A stretch of 22,466 bases of DNA from Diplocarpon mali (GCA_024741835.1 JAENRP010000514.1:1-22466); one strand, 5' to 3'. Shown: positions 1 through 11,933, numbered from the stretch's first letter. The notes: generated by a model not told the origin, from the letters alone. Made by a program: numbers and translations.

Positions 1-57
1 ATAGGGTTATTCTCTTTATCTATTAGATTATCTTTAAAGTCTATATTATTATATATA

Positions 58-86
58 ATAACCTATAGGCTAGGCTTATAAGTCAA
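58..86. repeat. Dispersed 29-nt palindrome, copy in X (left)
   Basis: Degenerate copy with core AGGCTAGGCT and right arm ending AGTCAA. It is the mirror of the copy at 14402-14430 and is read in the common phase on the minus strand. Confidence 0.8.
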
Positions 87-243
87 CTTCTTTACTACTA
101 GTATTCTAAGTATTTAAGGCATTTCTAAAGATAGTAAATCAAACTCGTTTAAGTCTGATAATTAGTAATCGCAATAGTTAGCTATTTGAGTTCTAAGTAT
201 TATAGGTACCTCCAGCTTAGGAATATCCTCCTTACGTAGTACT

Positions 244-272
244 TCCACCTATAGGCCAGGCCTATAAGTCAA
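244..272. repeat. Dispersed 29-nt palindrome, copy in X (left)
   Basis: The core AGGCCAGGCCT is a perfect palindrome around one base, and the right arm ends AAGTCAATTC. It is the mirror of 14216-14244 and is read in the common phase on the minus strand. Confidence 0.85.
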
Positions 273-1899
273 TTCAAGTTCACTTATTAATTCTACCGCT
301 ATTAGTAGTAACTTTGAAATAGTAGGTATAATAAATTCCTATCTTTCTATTTTATTATTAAAGTAGTTTATAGTATACTTAATTAAATATATCATCTTAT
401 CTTTTATAATAAGTAAACTATATTAAGACTATTATAAGCTAAGGGTATTTAAAATGGTTTGATCTAAAAGTGCTAAATTATTATACTATAATAGAATATC
501 TTTTATTATCTAAATGGCTAAGTGTATAATAGTACTTAAGAAACCTATAAATTTTCTACCTTACGTACTATTTCCCTATAGCTTTTTTATACCCTTTTAA
601 ATAGTGAAATAATTTAATACTTATATAGCCTTTGCTATTAATTAGTATATCTTAAAAATTTTACTAAGCCTTTGCAAAGCGTTATTAATAGTGATATCAG
701 TTATAAAGTATATTTAAAAAAGTGTACTATAAGTGCTACTTATAAATTGCAATAATCTTTTTATATACTCATTTTTCTTATTTCGATTCTTTTAAAATAG
801 ATCGATTGAATTAATATACCTTTGATATTCTTATAGAAACTTTTCATAATCGATTCCTTTTATCTTAAGCTTATTCTTAAGAAAATCATCAAAGCCTAAA
901 AATCCTTCTTCAACTATAGAGATTCTATAGTTTAATACTTTAATAGATAAGTTTAGGAATACCTATTGTTCTATCTTACCTAATGTTCTATAAGTGCTTA
1001 CCATATCTTCTAATAATCTTAGTAACTTGCCCTCTTATAAAAAGCCATCTTTTAATATTAGCTTATTACTAGTAGTATTTATTAACTTACTGCCTAAGGT
1101 AATAACTAATATATTTTTCTTAAGTATAGTTCTTTTACTTAAGTTTGGTAGTACTATAGTAAAGTATTTAATAGAGATAGGATGATAGAATATATAAAGG
1201 CTTATTTAAGAAAGATTAATAAGATAGTAAGCTTATACTAAGAAAGAATTGATAATAGAAGATAGTAGTAGTAGTATTGCTAATACTAATGCTAGGATTT
1301 GGTAAGGTTATAAAAAGGTAAAAAAAAGTATAATTATAATATAAGAAGAGGTTTATTTATAAAGATAGGAATCGCATTAGTGCGCAAAGGAAAAGTGGGT
1401 ATAAAGAGGCCGAAAGTAGGAATAAAAGTAGGGTATAATATATATAAGGACCTATAATTAGTAAATGATAATTATCAAAGGTAAGGATAATATTTTAAAA
1501 GTAAGCGTTAGAAAGTTGTATATAAAGGAAATAATCAAAGGATGGATTATATAAAGAATAAAGTAGAGTAAAGAATATATATAAAATAGAATAATAAATA
1601 GAGAATAAATAGGTACTAATATATAAGAAGTAGATAATCTTAAAAAAAGATCTAGCTTAAATTCGTAAGTTCTTTAAATGGTTTTCTTTAAAGGTAATAG
1701 GCTAGATTCTTTAGATTGCTTGCCTTAATTGTTAGTTCTATTATCACTTCGGAGTCTTCTTCTTTTGCATTAGTTCTTACCTTTCGGCGATTTCTCTAAT
1801 TCTAATACCTTTATTAAAGGAACCTCTATTTATACCCTTAGGTTTGGTAGCCGAAGTTCATTTAAACTATTTTATAGGCTAAAGCTAGCTAAGTCTAAC

Positions 1900-1928
1900 C
1901 TTACTCATAGGCTAGGCTCGCGAGTCAG
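1900..1928. repeat. Dispersed 29-nt palindrome, copy in ORF2
   Basis: The right arm GGCTCGCGAGTCAG is well preserved. On the minus strand it reads LTREPSL-stop-VR in frame with ORF2. Confidence 0.85.
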
Positions 1929-2784
1929 TCTTGGCGTTTTTAAGCTTAAGGGTAAAAATAAGGAATTAGTTCTTAAATCAGGGTCTAATACTATTCTAGC
2001 GTCTTAGTTTATCTCCTTTTCGAATTTTCTTATAATAATGCCTTTATTAATTAGTGCATTAAGCTCTTAGATAGCATTTACTTTATTGCATTATCCTTAA
2101 GACTTAAGTCTATAAAGAAGCGACTTAGTATTTATAACGTTTATCTAAGCTTTAATAAAGGCATTAAAGAGCTTTTAATTATATTTTATAAGGTGAATTT
2201 TCAATTCGTCTTTATTAAGAAGAAATAACTCCTATACTTCGATTATAATTAATAGATCTATTTAAGACTATCGACTAATAATAGCTTTAAAAAGGCTACT
2301 ATAGTTCTTAAGATAAAAAGCTGCCTTAAAAGGTGCAGCAGTTCTACTTATATTAATCTATTAAGGTACTAAGGGTTACTTTAAAGTAAAGATTAAAAAG
2401 ATAAGATTAGAGATTTAAGTCTTATTTTCTAAAGTATTCTTATTGCAAATAACTATATAATTATTATAAAAGGCTATAAAACTACCAGTTTTATAAAAAT
2501 TATTTGAAAGCATCTTAAGAAGATATCCCTATTTTATTATTACTATAATTAGATTGCTATTATTAGTAATAGGTCGCAAGATCTCCTTTTGCTTTAATTT
2601 TATAATCATTTAAGCTAGCTGAGATTTTAAACTAAGTGCTTAAGAAGTCTATCGACTTATCTTCTTTATAAATAGAGTAAGTTTTATATTTAATTAAGAG
2701 CCGACCTACCTATTAAGGCTTTTAAAAGCTAGCCCTTATCTAATTAATAGGATTTGATAATCTAAGACTTGCTTTCTAATAAAA

Positions 2785-2813
2785 TTGACTCGCAGGCCAA
2801 GACCGCAAGTAAT
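2785..2813. repeat. Dispersed 29-nt palindrome, copy in ORF2
   Basis: The left arm TTGACTCGCAGGCC is intact. The minus-strand reading ITCGLGLRVN is in frame with ORF2. Confidence 0.9.
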
Positions 2814-4170
2814 AATCGGATTTTCTTTATTAGCAATACTTGCATCTCTCTTTATTAAAATGACTTAATTATAAAGACTAAGACCAATTAATTAAGGAGA
2901 TTCGGGGTAGGCTATAAGCTAATAGGCTCCTCCACTTTTTACTATTATAGCTAAAAGGTAGAGTCTATAATGTATCTGAAGGACTTATTAAATAAGATTA
3001 AATATTATATTATAAAGAAAATAAGAAGGTATAAAGGTCGCGTTATCTATAGGGCGGAAGTGATAAAGGTATATCTCTACTTCTTATCTTATAATAAAGA
3101 GGAATGTACTTATAAAAGTACTATTATTAGTAGTAAAATTGTCGATTAGGAAGCGGCATCTAAAGGGTTTAAGCATTATAATTGACCCTTCTTCCTCTAT
3201 TTCCTTTTACTATTTATTACTTAATAATATCGATAAGAAGGAATTATTCCATTTAATTGGCTTTAATGCTTTTAAGGCTTTAGGATCAGCCTTGAATTTT
3301 ATAGCACTTAGAGATGCCTTTATCATTAATAGGTTAGATTTGCGTATCTTTAAAGAGATAAAGAATTAATTATTAAAGTAGATTAGAAAAAGATCAATAT
3401 CTTCTATTATATAAAGAAGTTCGAAGTATTTAATAGTTTTATTAATATTAAATCCTTTATAATTAAGACTATAGTAAACTAAAAAAGAGTAAATATAAAG
3501 GTCGCAAAGTCTTCTTCCTTCGATTCTTATATTAAAAAGATACTATCGAAAGCGAGTTTTTATTATAAAGGACACTTGAATATTATATCATTCTTTAAGC
3601 TTAAGGTTAAGAATAACCGATTAAAGCATATTGCTATAATTACAAATATCCTAATTAATAGATTCCTCTTCGCATTCTCTTTCTTATAAGATAAAATAGT
3701 TTTGCTTAGCATCTAAGAGACTAGGTTCTTAACTTCTATAATTATTAAAGAATTGAATAATATCCGCAGGGGCGAATTTATCTAAGGTAAGCTATTAAAT
3801 CTATCTAATAGCTCTTTTAGTTATTTTTAAAGTAATAAGAATAGGGTCTTTCCTTATATTATCATTTTTAAAGCGGTTATATATAAATATAAAGAAGTTA
3901 AAAAATAGCTCTTTTAAGTTATTAAGGAAGGAGTCTAAATAGGCGCGCAATCCTTTAGTTTCAAATTGCAAATTAGCTAAAGTAGCTATCGAACGATCTA
4001 TCCTTTTTAAAGGTTAAGTTAAAATAGGTTGTTTAGCTAAAGGAAAGTCCTTTAAAGATTCCGAAAATTCCAAAGAGACTATGCTAAGCGTTTAAGCAGT
4101 TTGTTTAATAGCTGTTTTTAAAATCATTTTAGTAAAAGGTAAATTAGGTCTAGTTTTAAAATTCTTATTT

Positions 4171-4199
4171 CTAACTCTTAATCTAGGACTATAAGTTAA
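4171..4199. repeat. Dispersed 29-nt palindrome, copy in ORF2
   Basis: Degenerate copy. The minus-strand reading LTYSPRLRVR is in frame with ORF2 and has no stop. Confidence 0.75.
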
Positions 4200-5153
4200 A
4201 TTATATAATTTAGCACTTATTATATCTTTAAGTTAAGAAGCGAATTTCAAGGTAGGCTTAATTATAAATAATCAATTCCCTTCTTTATTATTAAAGAAAT
4301 CTTATTTAAACCCTATTATAAGAGTCCAGTTCTCTTTTAAAATAAGCAAACTATAAGCAAAAGCGTAGAGCTTTAGTATATTAATAATAGTACTATTAAG
4401 TAAGGTAATATTTATAGTTTAATTTGATCTTTTTATAGCCTTATTAGCTATTATAAGTATTACATTAGATAGGCCTATAAATCTGCGACTGCGAATTCGA
4501 TTGCCTTAGAATTTTGCTACTCCTTTTTAAATAATAAAGAAATTAAGAATCTAAATAGCTTTAGTAGTAGGATTGTTTTCCTTAAGAATTTTTAATAATA
4601 CTTATCTTCTATTATTAGAATCAATATTTGTTAAAAAGCGCAAATGAAATAGGAGTCCTCTCTTATTAGTAGCTAAATTATCCAGTTATCGAATAGATTC
4701 TTCTCTTTTATCTTAGTCTATTTTAAAAGTATTAGCCAAGGTTATATATTAATCTGCGTTAGCTAAGAATTCCTCTTTAGAGATTCCCTTTAATCTTAAT
4801 TCTTTAGTTAGGAAGTTGTCAAATCAGAGAATTCTAAGAACTACTTAAGTTGAAAGGTTATTAATAGCATTCGCGTAAGCTAAAAGGAGTTTTTATTACT
4901 CTATATCTCTTAAGGCTGCGTAGGTCGATTTAAAGTTCTCTAATAATATAATAGCTCTACTATCTTAAAAGAAGTTTATAACTAGTATTTATTTATCCTC
5001 TATTATAGTAAGCAAAACCATTTATAAGTTCTTTAAAGGCATATTACTTATAAAAGATGGGAAGTATAAATAAGAGAGTTTAATAGGATATAAGAATTAA
5101 AAGGGCATATAAGCTGTAATAGGTTTACTATATATATATTAAGGAGATTGGAC

Positions 5154-5169
5154 TTTTTTTTTTTTTTTT
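5154..5169 (-). other. Homopolymer (A16 on the minus strand) between gypsy pol and ORF2
   Basis: On the minus strand sixteen A residues directly follow the AT-rich sequence AATAATAAAT, downstream of gypsy pol and upstream of the ORF2 ATG. It could be a retroposed poly(A) tail, but simple slippage is equally possible. The sequence from 5043 to about 5290 holds no other recognisable feature. Confidence 0.5.
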
Positions 5170-5444
5170 ATTTATTATTTAAGGAAAGTAATAGAAATGC
5201 TATAATTAAAGGCTAATATTAAGAATATAAAATAAGTTAAAGTAGGCAAGAATTTAAAGTGATCTTAAAAGATCTATATCTTAAATAATAAAGGAGGCGA
5301 CCTTGCTAAAAATGTAAAAATAAGGATTAAAGGAAAGTAGGACAATTGATAGGCTAGGAAATTGTTTAGTATTCCTATTTACATTCATTAGATATTTTAA
5401 AAATAATAACTTAAGGTTGCAATTAATTAAATATTTTAATATTC

Positions 5445-5473
5445 TTCACTTATAGGACTAGCTTATAAGTTAA
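5445..5473. repeat. Dispersed 29-nt palindrome, copy in gypsy integrase tail
   Basis: Degenerate copy. The minus-strand reading LTYKLVL-stop-VK is in frame with Pol, after the acidic C-terminal segment. Confidence 0.75.
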
Positions 5474-6879
5474 GTTGGAAAAATCTTAGTCTTTATTTAA
5501 AGGTTTAAAATTGCTTATATTACCGTCGGTTCCTATAGAAGATTCGGAGGTTATATCAATTTCTGATTTATCTTTTAAAGGGAATAAGGTCTAATTGTAT
5601 TAATAAAAGCACTTTAATTAATTAGCTATAAAGGTTCTTTTAATATCGATTCTATTAAGTTCTTAAAGAGAATAGTATCCCTTTTCTTTTTACTTAAACT
5701 TAATCTTAAATAGACTAAGCTATTAATAGTTAAGTTTAATATCTACTAATATATTAATACTTCTTATAATATTATAAACTAAGATAAGATTATCTTTTCA
5801 AATAGGGTATATTTTAAGTACTTTAAAAGCAGCCTATGCTTCCTTAGCTTTTTCCTAATATCGTTTCTTTTATAAAATAATTTCTTCTATATTTATATCT
5901 TAGAGCTTAAGTTATTAATATCTTATTATAAGTAAATCGGAATAGTTTTAAATTTGACTATAGTCGAATAATCTTTAAATAGACTATTAGGATTTAAGTA
6001 GGAGCTATGCCTCTCTACTATAGATAAGGAAAAATAGTATAACTCCAATCGGTTTATAAATTATTATTTAATAAGTAAAGAGTATTCTATAAAAGTGTTT
6101 TATCTAATTCTTAAATCCTTTATAAGTAACTTTAAATAGCCTATTAAAAATGTTGCAATATCCTTACTCTACTACTTTATTAGCTTTCGAGTTATACGCT
6201 AAGATTTAAACCTATTTAATACTATATTTTTATAAAAAAGCTTTAACTACTCCTTTATTTTTAAGGCTTCTATTAATAGTTAGTCTACTAAAAAGTCTAT
6301 AATAATAGATTACGTCTTTTTAAAGGAACTTTATAATAGATTTAGAGTTAGTAGATTTTAAAGGTCGTCCTTTAAGCCATCCTAATAGGTCTTCCTTTAT
6401 TAGAATAAAATATATAATCCTATTTTTGATTATTAGTACTTATATAATATTAAGACTGACTTTATAGAAAAGGCCTAATAGCTAGGTTAGGAATAAAGGA
6501 TTCTCTTCCTAATTAGGTTTTCATTTCTAATAAGGGATACAACTTTTTATAAAAGCTTTATAGTCTTTAAAAGAACCCTTTTAAAAGAATTTTCTTAAGA
6601 GTTAGTAGTAAGTAGACTTAGCTCCTTAATAGCCAGTCTCCTTATAAATATCTTAAATAGCCTTAGCTTATAATTTATTATCATTTAAATAAAGCTATAT
6701 AGGAAATAAGTTATTGCTTCTTTTAAATAATCGTCTTCCTTATATTAGATAAATCAAAGCTTTAGCTTTGAATTTCTAAAAATCCTTAAGAGTAATTGTC
6801 TTTAGTTATTTAAGTATAATTAAAAATTTCGCAATTTCTTTAAAGTTACTTAAGTAATTAGGTGATAAAATTCTCTTAT

Positions 6880-6908
6880 TTAACTTATAGGCTAGGCTCG
6901 CAAGTCAA
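6880..6908. repeat. Dispersed 29-nt palindrome, copy in gypsy RNase H-integrase linker (other phase)
   Basis: The right arm GGCTCGCAAGTCAA is well preserved. The Pol frame reads it one base out of the common phase (TGA CTT GCG AGC CTA GCC TAT), which puts a TGA in frame. It lies between the end of RNase H and the start of integrase. Confidence 0.85.
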
Positions 6909-8846
6909 GTCCCTTTAAGGTAGTATATTGATAGATAATTAACTTTGTTCTTTACTTACTTATTAATATCTATTTTATCTTCTTTAATTAAATTAAAAGG
7001 GTAGGGACGAGTTCTTCTTAAAAGGCTATTAGTAGTAGTATTTTTCATTCTTAGAATATATTTGACTTTAAAGTCCATTAGTCTTATTTAAGCAATCCAT
7101 TTTATTAGCAAGGCTCTTAGTAGGTCGCTTATAGCTCTATTCAATTATTCTATTAGCACTTTAATATTAGTTTTAAGGATAAAGTAAGTGCTATAAAGGT
7201 CGCTTCTTATCTTTTTCATTACTTTTAAAGTACTTCTATATTTCTATTTAATAATATTATACTTTATTTCTATTAAATTCTAAAGACTACTTTCAAAGTA
7301 AGCTAGATATCTTTTCTATTAGCTATTAGCTTATTAAAAGATAGCACCCTATTTAATTAAGCTTATATCAACTATTAGTATAATTAGCCTAGCGTTAGCT
7401 CTATAGTCTATTTTAATTAGATATAGCGCTTTAAGTAACGCTTACTTTAATTGTTTTATAGCCTCTATTTAAGGTTCCTCTTATTGAAACTTAGCCCCTT
7501 TTTAAAATAAGGCGTAAATAAGTACTGCCTTTTTAGCAAAATCCTTAATTTAAATGCGATAGTATACTATAATGCTAATAAACGGATAGGCTTTTACTAT
7601 ATTATTATACCTCTTCTATTTATTGATTTTAAGTACTTTAGCCCTTTAAGGACTTTAGCTATTAGAATTAGTAATAAAACTAATAATTTCTATTAATAGA
7701 AGATAGTATTATAACTTCGGACTAACTATTGCTTTTATCCTTTTGAATTATATAAGTACCTAGTTTAGGTTCTAAATGTATTTTATTATAAATTATTATA
7801 TATTAAGGAGAACTTCTTTATAATTGTAGAATGATCTTAATCCTTTTACTCTTATATTATCTATATAAAAGAGCGTAATATTAAGTATATAATCTACTAG
7901 TATCTTTTAGATTATTTAAATAAATTGAGCGATTGAATTTATAGCCCCTTAAGGTAATCTTATTATCTGAAGTAGCTTAAGAGGGATTTGAATTGCTATT
8001 ATATCTCTTGATTTAATATTAAAAATAAATTAATTATATCTAAAGAAGAAGTTAATAAAAGAGCTGCAGGTTAATCCTACGAATTTATTTAAGAACTTAT
8101 CTATATTCAAAGGAACGTTAATATCCTTAATAATTACTCGGTTTATCTTTACTACTACTATTATTAGTCTATAAGTTCCCTTCTCTTTCTTAGCAATTAA
8201 GAATCATTTATTTCTATAAGGGCTATTATAGAACTTAAGAATACTTTGCTTTAGCCTATCCTTTAATATTTTAATTACCTTTTCTTAAAGAGCTTTAAGG
8301 ACTTTAAATGTTTTCTCTTATTAAGCTTTATAGGGTATTGTCTTAATCTTAATATAAGGTATAACCTCTTTTCGAATCTGGCTAAGTTCTATCTAATTAA
8401 AAGCTAAGGCGTCCTTTCGATTTATTAAGGTTTTATAAAGTAGTTCGCATTCTTACTTTATTAAGTCTTCTTTAATTTTCAATATATTAAAACGTTCTTT
8501 TATTAGCTAATATCTAATAGGTTTATTAGAAAATCTGCTTATAATAAACTTATCGAATTTGCTACTTAGCTTTAAAGGTTGAAGCTTCTTATTTTATTTA
8601 AATTAATTATCTAATCCTTTAGGCTTTAAGCTATTAGAGATTCCCTAATCTATTAGTTGTACTTTATCAGCCTTGCTTTTATATATAGTTCAAATATTAG
8701 CTAGTATTATACTTTTCTATTTCTTTCCTTTTTTATTAAGTCTTATAAAACGGTCCGAATTTTCCTTTTTAAAAATAAATAAAAGATTTTCTAAGTTATT
8801 AATTTAAAGTGCGTAAATGGAAATATTATTAGTAATTTTATTATTT

Positions 8847-8875
8847 TTCATTTATAGGTCTAGCTTATAAGTGGT
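8847..8875. repeat. Dispersed 29-nt palindrome, copy in gypsy protease-RT linker
   Basis: Degenerate copy. The minus-strand reading TTYKLDL-stop-MK is in the common phase and in the Pol frame. Confidence 0.7.
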
Positions 8876-9008
8876 TTTTAAGTTTTTTAAAATGATTAGT
8901 AAATTGTCGAAATTTATAAAACGAACCCTCTTTTCTACCTTATTTTTCTTTTTTCTTAATTATTAATCCGATAAAACGCCGATTGTACTATTTTTCAAAA
9001 TTCCAGAT

Positions 9009-9037
9009 TTAACTCTTAAGCTAAGACCGCGAGTTAA
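9009..9037. repeat. Dispersed 29-nt palindrome, copy in gypsy protease-RT linker
   Basis: The right arm GACCGCGAGTTAA is preserved. The minus-strand reading LTRGLSLRVK is in the Pol frame and has no stop. Confidence 0.85.
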
Positions 9038-10924
9038 ATTGCTATTATTTAAAATCGGCTAACTTACCTTTCTTTTATTATAACTTCTCGCTAGGTACCT
9101 TCCTTTATTAGCATTAAGCTTAGCCTTTATACTAGCTAATCGTTTCCTAAAACCTTATTTTAAAATTCGGCTATATCTCTTATAATAACCATTTATCCTT
9201 TTAAAGATCGATCTATATTTTAAAAACTAGCTTTTATAAGACTATCTTTAAGATAGTTAAATATTAGCTAAGATTCTAAAATAAAGGGCATTCTTAAAAG
9301 AATATTATTTAAACAATTCTCTATTATTAAAAAGTTAGTATAATTAATAATTCCTTTAACTTTAACCTTTACGTTTTTCACCTATCTATTAAAATTATAT
9401 TTCAATCTAAAGATAGTCGAATAAATAAAGAGTCAATTACTAATAATTATTAATTAAGCTATTTCTATTACTTTTCTAATTATTATATTAACTTTTAAAC
9501 TATAATCGATTAAAGCCTTTGCTTTAACTGATTCTTCTATTAAATAAATAATAATAGGACTTTTTATTACAACTATTAAATAATTTCAATTAATATTCTA
9601 AGATATTAAAGCTATTACTATAATATTATAATACCTTTAGGTTCTTTTGTCTTTTATAATTTAAAGACATTTGATTAAAGCTAAGTGCTTTTCAGATTTC
9701 TTTTATATTATAATTTCCATTTCCTTATTATTATTCAAATCTTTAAAAGCAATTAGAATATACTTTCTTAATACTTTATTAAACTGTTTAATTAAACTAA
9801 ATAGGTCTTTAAATATAAGGTTAATTTGCTAAGCTATAATATTCTCTATAGCTTTCTCTATTACAATTGAACTAGCGTATTTATTAACGAATTTTTCCTA
9901 TTTTAATATCTATCTCTTTCGCTTAAGGTTAAGGGTCTATATAATAACTTTAACTTCTTAATCTTTAAGCTTAAAGCTATCTTCGTTTATTATATCTTTA
10001 ATCAATTCGTCTGCTATATCGGCTTTATCCTTATCTACTACAGTTTTAGATTATTAAGTATCTTTTAGCGTTTAGACTTTATATTAAGATTCCTAAGTTA
10101 TACGCATTGATTTCTGGACTTTAGCTAGTTTTATTAGTATTAAAGGAGTGGTAGATCTAAAAGGACGCTAAGTATTCTAAGGGTTTTTAAATATAGAAGT
10201 AGCATTAATATTAACAAATATATTATTATTAACCTACTTTAAAATAGAGATTCCTTTAACTTTAGTAGCAGTCTAGTTCGAAGTTTAATTAGTAAGTACT
10301 CCCTTAAGTAGATTATTAGCTAAACCTATATATATATAAGTTAAGACCTTAGAGTTGATTTCGATAATGCGCTTCTATTTAGCCAAATCCTTTTCCTACT
10401 TTATATTATATATTATTATTTAAATAGTCTATAGCTATAAACTATTCTAGTATTTTTTAATAAGGATAGCATCTAGCCTAGGATCTCTAATGCAAAGCAT
10501 CCTATACTTATTAATATATATAACCCTAGTATTAATAAAACGATAGAAAAGAGGACAATCGTTATAATACTTATATAGAGCGTAGTTAGGTTCTTTATTA
10601 TTATAAAAGTTGCAAGTTAGTTATCTTCTATTGCCGTTTCCTTAGTACCTTATAGTATTAATATTAGCAAAGTATTAGTTAGGATCAATTCCTTCTTCTT
10701 TAGCTAGCTATTACGTTCTTATATTAGCTAGTTATTCCGAATGATAAGAAGCAGAAGTCTGGTAATAGGAACTATTAGGTTAGCTTATAGTAGCCGAGTT
10801 TTACCTATTACTAAATTAGAGAATATAGTATTCTTCTTATAAGAGATTATTAATCTTAATTTCTAAACTTTAAATTTAAATTTCTGCAAATTAAGTCTTA
10901 AGTTCCTTAATTCTAAGGTTAGAT

Positions 10925-10953
10925 CTTACTCTTAGGTTAGGACTATAAGTAAA
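10925..10953. repeat. Dispersed 29-nt palindrome, copy in gypsy Gag before the zinc knuckle
   Basis: Degenerate copy. The minus-strand reading FTYSPNLRVR is in the Gag frame and in the common phase. Confidence 0.75.
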
Positions 10954-11933
10954 AGGTATAACTACTAGGTTCTTCTTTGCCTCCTTTATAACTTCCAAAG
11001 CCTTTAAGTGTTCTTAGACTAGGCTTTTAAGGTCTTTAGTATAAGAGGGAGTAGGGGCTTTTTCCTACTTTATAGTATTAATAGTTCTCTTACTAAGATC
11101 TGATTTTAAAGCAAAGGCCGAGAATTCCTTAAATAAGATAAAGGTTATAAGGTCTTGCTTATCGATTTTAAAATGCTTAATAATCTTATTTCAAAGGCCA
11201 ATAGGTAATCTAAGTAAGAAAAGGCGGCCTCTTTTAACTTCGCTAAGTATTTTCTAGCTAATTAAGGTATTTAATATATAAGTAAAAGTCTAATAGTAGT
11301 TCTTAAGTTCCTTAAGAGTTTAAGTAATTAGAATAAATTCCTTTAAGAAAGCTAAAGTATTATAAATCTACTATCTATCAAATTCTTAGAATTCAGACTT
11401 AAGAGCTTTAATAAGGAATTCTTATAAACTATACGTTTTCCATTTAAGGAAGGATTTAATAATATCCTTACTTATATAGTTATAATAGTAAGAAAGCTAA
11501 GAAATCATATCCTTTTATATAATATTAAAATTGTAATAAGTTTCCTTATATTACTTAAGGAAATTAGTAATATTAGCTCTTATAAAGTGAGGAGCGCTAA
11601 AGGAACTAAAGAGGAGAAAGTGACTAATAATAGCCTTAAATATAGCTATTATCGTTTTATATTAACCATTTAAGTTAATAGAATCTATAGGAGGCAAAGG
11701 GGAAGCTTTAATATTATAAGATTGATTGCTAAAAGGAGTACTTCGAAATTTAAAAGGGCTTAAAGAATATTTAAAATCCAAGTTAATCTTAAAGTAACTA
11801 GGATAAGTTTGAAAAGATTTAGACAAAGGGTTAGTAAAAAGTTTAAAATTATTATTATTTTTAATATTTTCTAATATTAATATTAAAAAAGTAGGTAATA
11901 GTCTTAAGTTATTTAAAGACGTCTTTTTATTCT

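Larger units (their letters stand above)
1..1493 (-). pseudogene. Element X protein, left copy, N-terminal part, RIP-inactivated, runs off the window
   Basis: This is the minus-strand counterpart of the right-hand X frame and matches it codon for codon. I do not recognise the protein family. The codon at 1491-1493, opposite the ATG of the right copy, is ATA here, a TpG to TpA change, so the proposed start is lost. Many in-frame TAA/TAG codons follow. The frame contains two of the dispersed palindromes (58-86 and 244-272) in the usual coding phase. It lies downstream of ORF2 on the same strand, with no recognisable promoter between them. The TATA-like box upstream of the right copy has no counterpart here. 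The remainder of the gene would lie to the left of position 1. Confidence 0.7.
1..1580 (-). repeat. Left arm of a long inverted repeat (5' part of element X)
   Basis: This segment is the reverse complement of 12908-14487. Paired positions add up to 14488 at position 1, across 994-1185 and at 1571-1580, so there is no net insertion or deletion over about 1.58 kb. The differences I compared are nearly all C/T or G/A, as expected if both copies were mutated independently by RIP after duplication. Position 1 still pairs, so the left copy probably continues beyond the window. Similarity is strong up to 1580 and only weak to about 1622. Confidence 0.93.
1623..5042 (-). pseudogene. ORF2: long unrecognised protein frame (about 1,140 codons), RIP-inactivated
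   Basis: A single minus-strand frame can be followed from an ATG at 5042-5040 to about 1620 without a frameshift, broken only by stops, almost all TAA or TAG where Gln is expected. I do not recognise the family. The N-terminal part is rich in Leu, Lys, Asp and Glu (for example KGISKEEFLANAD and QLDNLATNKRGLLFHL with one stop read through). The C-terminal part is basic, with a KRRRLRS stretch near 1720-1760. It contains three palindromes (4171-4199, 2785-2813, 1900-1928), all in the common phase. It follows the gypsy element on the same strand after a 16-nt homopolymer. It may be an extra ORF of that element, a separate element or a captured gene. The true end is uncertain, since any stop could be a mutated codon; a candidate is near 1676. 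Confidence 0.65.
5290..9178 (-). pseudogene. Gypsy Pol: reverse transcriptase, RNase H and integrase, RIP-inactivated
   Basis: Domains on the minus strand: RT about 8300-7700, with SRDIIAIQIPLKLLQIIRLP near 7990-7940 and the catalytic box read as YIDN at 7867-7856, so the second Asp has become Asn. RNase H is about 7640-7000 (IYALF-stop-KGAKFQ, then VDIS) and ends in NSLLRR, the equivalent of the usual DALSRR. Integrase is about 6760-5650: a zinc-binding region with YKETGY and CIPY where His and Cys have become Tyr, then KEDLLGWLKGRPL near 6404-6360 and AYNSKANKVVE, which keeps the Glu. The tail near 5580-5480 is acidic. Four palindromes lie in linkers or the tail. The protein would copy and insert the element's cDNA. 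Many stops make it dead. The exact start is uncertain because it overlaps Gag-Pro near 9130-9178. Confidence 0.88.

Noticed and set aside
994..1185. Open frame conserved in both arms of the inverted repeat (also 13303-13494, minus strand)
   Set aside because: Conservation comes from the duplication itself. The opposite strand carries the X frame, which extends far on both sides, so this is its antisense shadow.
1871..1896. ATAGGCTAAAGCTAGCTAAGTC near the 1900-1928 palindrome
   Set aside because: Only part of one arm is similar, which is too weak to call in such AT-rich sequence.
2200..2580. Plus-strand stretch that seemed to resemble a gypsy RT (GYFKVKIKKI and a YN-stop-IAI box)
   Set aside because: The match needed several frame changes. 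The minus strand has a single uninterrupted frame (ORF2) over the same bases, with in-phase palindromes, so the plus-strand likeness is chance.
3139..3369. Plus-strand open frame of 76 codons
   Set aside because: It lies antisense within ORF2 and has no family likeness or ribosome context. It is a shadow frame.
5341..5369. GATAGGCTAGG core flanked by ACAATT/AATTGT
   Set aside because: The core matches the palindrome but the arms do not. I treat it as a chance or unrecoverable copy and did not count it.
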